Source: Mesodorylaimus sp. YZB2_4
Taxonomy: Eukaryota > Nematoda > Enoplea > Dorylaimida > Dorylaimidae
Assembly: GCA_030248295.1 (NCBI GenBank)
Contig: JASANH010000916.1
Span: 310,001 to 374,000, forward strand
DNA: 64,000 bases
Direction of reading: 5' to 3'
Shown here piece by piece: positions 62,601-64,000 of the stretch (within the stretch, counting starts at the first letter, position 1; every line of letters begins with the position of its first letter). Position numbers and translations under genes: made by a program. The notes under the pieces are model-generated. The model did no database searches and had not been told where the DNA came from. It worked only from the letters and a program-made list of their open reading frames with translations.

Positions 62601-63696
62601 TCTCAGTGGCCTTCGTTGACCGCTCGGTAGACTCTCTCCAGGCGAGGCAGAAACCCGTCGGGTTGATGTCTCTGCCTTCTACGACTAGGAGGCCTGCCCT
62701 GAGGGTTTTTGAGGGCCTGCCAATCTGATCCCCTCGGTATCTTCTCCACTACAGCTATTCCGCCTATTACATAGAGCTCAACAAGCACATTCCATGCCCG
62801 AGAATGTCCTAGGGAAATATAAACTTGTCAAGCACCATTTCTGAATTAAAGTTTCATCATTCCAATCACATTTTCAATTTTCAAATCATGGATGCCATTC
62901 TCAAAAAAAACAGCATAATCAGCGTGGGAATCTTACAGACTGGCCAAACATGCACGATACTGTACACTTTGACCACTGATCAGTCAATACTTCAAAACAG
63001 TTTTTGGCCGAAGCCCGTTTTGCCTCTAGCTGGCCAGCAGTCAAAGGTTCTAGGCCATGCTGGGCGGGGACCAGCACACACAGCCTCCACTGGGAGCACC
63101 TCCACAAAAGGGCATCCTGGACTGGACACCAGTGACGAATGGGTTGTGAACCCTGTTAGTCAGCCGAGACTGTCTCCTAGTTTGGCTTCCGTCTCTCCAC
63201 TTGGAGCACCTCGACGGTACCGGGTGAGTCACCCACGGCCTGACGTGCAAGGCCAGCGAGGGTTTATGGTTCGCAAACCGACCTTCATGACCGGGGATCA
63301 AACCTGGGACGAGTCCAGCCACTCGCTTCCAAACGATATGGAGCGACGAATGCCGAACCGCTCTGCACCACCCACCCGCGGCTACTGTACCCAAAACAGT
63401 GGTTAAACCGTCCTGGGTTCATACCTTCTCAAAATTTTTCCAGAACTTGGGGAAGTAAAAAAAAAAGAGGGAACAGAGAATTCAGCTCAGAATCCACCAT
63501 TGCACCTTACCTTAACCCAAAATCCCACAAAGTGCGTGACCACGAATCCGTCAATTTTATCCCAGATATTATGGAACGGATCAGTCGGCATATCCGGATC
63601 GTACAGCCGACAGTTGCCGCCGTAATCCTTCTCTGGCAACGGTTGGCCGAGGCCACCATCGAAATGTTTGAGAACTTTACGAGCATCATCGACCGT
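59662..63696 (-). CDS. PTDSS2: Phosphatidylserine synthase 2, C-terminal exons, cut by right edge
   Basis: Exons 63696-63511, 62444-62212, 61252-61138, 60477-60332, 60188-59993 and 59820-59662 join to 1035 nt (344 aa plus stop) in one frame. PSS2 swaps serine for ethanolamine on phosphatidylethanolamine in the endoplasmic reticulum. Diagnostic runs are [67 protein letters not shown] and [24 protein letters not shown] and [10 protein letters not shown] favour type 2 over type 1. Several hydrophobic membrane spans are visible (for example [20 protein letters not shown]). The first exon starts in phase 0 after an acceptor at 63697, so N-terminal exons lie beyond 64000. The C-terminal tail after ~290 is hydrophilic and family-specific. 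Confidence 0.93.
60951..61040. repeat. 31-bp minisatellite, nearly three units
   Basis: Units at 60951-60981, 60982-61012 and 61013-61040 (the last partial and diverged) begin tcgatatcgattaatcatcg. Each unit is full of cgat/atcgat palindromes. It lies in a PTDSS2 intron (60478-61137). Confidence 0.9.
63010..63150. repeat. Dispersed repeat, copy 2 (pair with 8619-8800)
   Basis: In the PTDSS2 intron 62445-63510. Shares the ggccagcagtc and gagcac.tccaca blocks with 8619-8800. Downstream, 63240-63370 has a B-box-like word on the minus strand (ggtttgatcccc), so a decayed SINE may be present. Confidence 0.45.
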
Positions 63697-64000
63697 CTGA
63701 AAAACACAAATTCCGCACTAAATGAAGCCTCAATCAGTAAATACATGACAGAATTTCCAAAACTGTCATCAATTTATGCAAATTATCGATTGTTAATCGG
63801 AAATTTTTTTTTACGACTGCCCCAGAGAACAATTCAATTCACCATAGCCACGATTTTGTCGCCTAATTTCTAAGGATACAATCAATCGATCGATCAATTT
63901 AAGACCCCAAAGCTGCGATCGATTTTTCAAAAAACTCCTATGCAAACTGCTTACAACTGTAAATATCAATTTAAAAAATCTGTACTTCGACCGATCGATA

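Overview
This is nuclear DNA from an animal, probably a small invertebrate. Genes are split by GT-AG introns, three tRNA genes carry internal promoter boxes, and retrotransposons, cut-and-paste transposons and a tRNA-derived SINE are interspersed. The recognisable genes (TBCK, CCDC149, P5CS/ALDH18A1, PTDSS2) are metazoan. I cannot name the phylum from sequence alone.

Layout. 0-2.6 kb: 5' half of TBCK on the minus strand, running off the left edge. 2.7-9.7 kb: tRNA-Gly, then repeat-rich DNA with a decayed BEL/Pao retrotransposon, a SINE, a perfect 42-bp palindrome and paired foldback units. 9.7-10.8 kb: three exons of an unrecognised minus-strand gene. 12.2-15.0 kb: complete CCDC149 (six exons, 540 aa, minus). 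18.3-24.1 kb: complete P5CS (11 exons, 803 aa, plus). 24.7-44.1 kb: three tandem plus-strand short-chain dehydrogenase (SDR) genes with the same intron positions. Only the middle one is intact. Copy 1 is split by an 8.4-kb Ty3/Gypsy element with identical LTRs, and copy 3 carries a 1.16-kb hAT-like insertion at an exon edge. 44.6-46.2 kb: tRNA-Gln and tRNA-Glu. 49.9-51.2 kb: an intronless ionotropic-receptor-like channel (minus). 54.5-57.9 kb: a secreted, Thr-rich mucin-like protein (minus, 3' end unresolved). 59.7-63.7 kb: PTDSS2 (minus, 5' exons outside the window).

The host genes are unrelated housekeeping, signalling and surface genes with no operon-like logic. Two things stand out. First, the Gypsy element carries an envelope-like glycoprotein region between gag and protease: a Cys-rich ectodomain and a furin-type RQKR site sit in the gag frame, and the membrane anchor is fused in frame to the protease. 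The usual place for env is downstream of pol. Second, in the SDR array two of three paralogues were damaged by different transposon classes, and each empty site can be read from exact target duplications. All coordinates come from reading exons and splice sites by eye; family assignments rest on recognised motifs, not on searches.
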